Source: Methanocaldococcus bathoardescens
Lineage (GTDB): Archaea; AGJL01; Methanococci; Methanococcales; Methanocaldococcaceae
Direction: 5' to 3'
Assembly (NCBI RefSeq): GCF_000739065.1
Contig: NZ_CP009149.1
Location: forward strand, 1,311,311-1,375,310
DNA length: 64,000 nucleotides
Numbering within the stretch: the stretch's first letter is position 1; every line of letters begins with the position of its first letter. Below the pieces are notes generated by a model, which saw nothing but the letters and a program-made list of their open reading frames with translations, was not told the origin of the DNA and searched no databases. Below are positions 63,538-64,000 of the stretch, piece after piece. The position numbers were made by a program, and so were the translations under genes.

Positions 63538-63572
63538 ATGATACGCCTCCCTTAACGGGTTCGGCGTATCAT
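63538..63572 (-). promoter_or_regulatory. SECIS element in the fwdB 3' UTR
   Basis: On the minus strand the sequence folds as stem ATGATACGCC/GGCGTATCAT. An asymmetric internal loop with GAA on the 5' side and A on the 3' side follows, then a CCC/GGG helix and a GTTAA apical loop. This is the described selenocysteine insertion element of Methanococcales, which sits in the 3' untranslated region. It lies about 40 bases after the fwdB stop. A 12-bp palindrome CTAAACGTTTAG (63574-63585) precedes it. Confidence 0.9.
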
Positions 63573-63611
63573 CCTAAACGTTTAGCTGGCTGGACTTCCT
63601 GGCTTAATTTT

Positions 63612-64000
63612 TTAGTTTTTCTTTCCTTCTTTAATTTCCTTAACCTTTACAAATATCTGTCTTAAAGTGTCTTCATTACTCTTTGTGAATGGGAATGGTG
63701 AGGTTGTGAATGGTTTTGCATACAAAGTTAAGCCGTCAAATCTATAGAACGTTGCTCCACATTCCATTCCATCAATAACTCCTGGCAATACTACATCTGA
63801 AGCGTAAGGTGTAGGGCCGGGAGCTATATCTATACAAACCATCGGAATTTCATTTAAATATTTTGCACAGTCTTTTGGTGTATGTGCTACAATATCAGCG
63901 GCAACAACTAACACAGCGTCAATTTCTCTTTCTCTCAAAAGGTCAGCAAATGTGAACTCTCCTGGATTGTATCTTGGATAACCTCTTGCGAAATCTAAAC
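63612..64000 (-). CDS. fwdB: formylmethanofuran dehydrogenase subunit B, C-terminal part
   Basis: FwdB is the Mo/W-pterin catalytic subunit that fixes CO2 as formylmethanofuran in the first step of methanogenesis. Only the last 128 residues are in the window. RGYPRYNPGEFTFADLL and then IDAVLVVAADIVAHTPKDCA, PMVCIDIAPGPTPYASDVVL and PGVIDGMECGATFYRFDGLT are typical of the molybdopterin dinucleotide-binding end. The frame continues past 64000; the active-site codon (Cys or selenocysteine UGA) is outside. The SECIS element just downstream indicates that this is the selenocysteine form. Confidence 0.9.
   Translation of the reverse strand, partial: LDFARGYPRYNPGEFTFADLLREREIDAVLVVAADIVAHTPKDCAKYLNEIPMVCIDIAPGPTPYASDVVLPGVIDGMECGATFYRFDGLTLYAKPFTTSPFPFTKSNEDTLRQIFVKVKEIKEGKKN

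Overview
This window is chromosome from a hyperthermophilic methanogen of the genus Methanocaldococcus, closely related to M. jannaschii. The reasons are the very AT-rich sequence, archaeal promoters (TTTATATA boxes) and GGTGA-type ribosome binding sites, and methanogen-only genes: mfnE (methanofuran), hcgB and hcgC (FeGP cofactor), cofG (F420) and the end of fwdB (formylmethanofuran dehydrogenase). Gene order follows the M. jannaschii MJ0420-MJ0499 block as I remember it. The species cannot be fixed from the sequence alone.

Layout. 1-8620: two polytopic membrane proteins resembling archaeal O-antigen polymerases, a THUMP-SPOUT RNA methyltransferase, dapB, a small HEPN-like operon led by wecC, argG and an acylphosphatase-like gene. 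8627-14513: dcd, two class III signal-peptide pilins flanking an insertion sequence, a decayed winged-helix gene, a minimal nucleotidyltransferase/HepT pair whose HepT is fused to a gamma-glutamylcyclotransferase-like domain, and tgtA. 14606-31361: trm14, membrane proteins, hypB, a KH protein, rio1, aIF1A, cofG, a metallo-beta-lactamase protein, a cation diffusion facilitator, tRNA-Val(GAC), trpF, the DUF1890/DUF1894/mtnA/DUF1847 group, a permease, an M20 peptidase gene and a second copy of the same insertion sequence. 31362-45119: mfnE, EF-1 beta, then one long ribosomal-protein and spc-type operon (L22 to L15) with SUI1, RNase P Rpp29, SecY, adenylate kinase and an EMC3/YidC-like protein. 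45150-61951: NYN nuclease-like, dph2, cobQ, a TtcA-like thiolase, a one-spacer CRISPR locus, a radical SAM protein, pheS, hcgB-hcgC, malate dehydrogenase, nadC, RNase P Pop5, selB, hjc and leuC. 62000-64000: a MITE-like element, a C/D box guide RNA, moeA, and the C-terminal part of fwdB with a 3' UTR SECIS element.

How genes work together. Much of the window is translation machinery and RNA modification. Selenocysteine decoding is represented by both the elongation factor (SelB) and a target mRNA signal (the SECIS behind fwdB), and the neighbouring moeA supplies the Mo/W cofactor that FwdB needs. HcgB and HcgC act at steps of building the [Fe]-hydrogenase cofactor. WecC and the polymerase-like membrane proteins point to surface polysaccharide or glycan synthesis.

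The most unusual signals are non-coding. They are: (1) GC-rich palindromic intergenic elements that share modules at distant sites, one apparently inserted between aIF1A and rio1 with a 29-bp duplication of the end of the aIF1A gene; (2) an IS insertion that removed the native stop codon of the M20 peptidase gene and separated it from mfnE; (3) MITE-like inverted-repeat elements; (4) a 13-bp GC-rich inverted repeat bracketing the RNase P Rpp29 gene; (5) a candidate 12-codon gene with its own promoter; and (6) the HepT-AIG2 fusion. I did not find a large unknown defence island or other multi-gene novel system.
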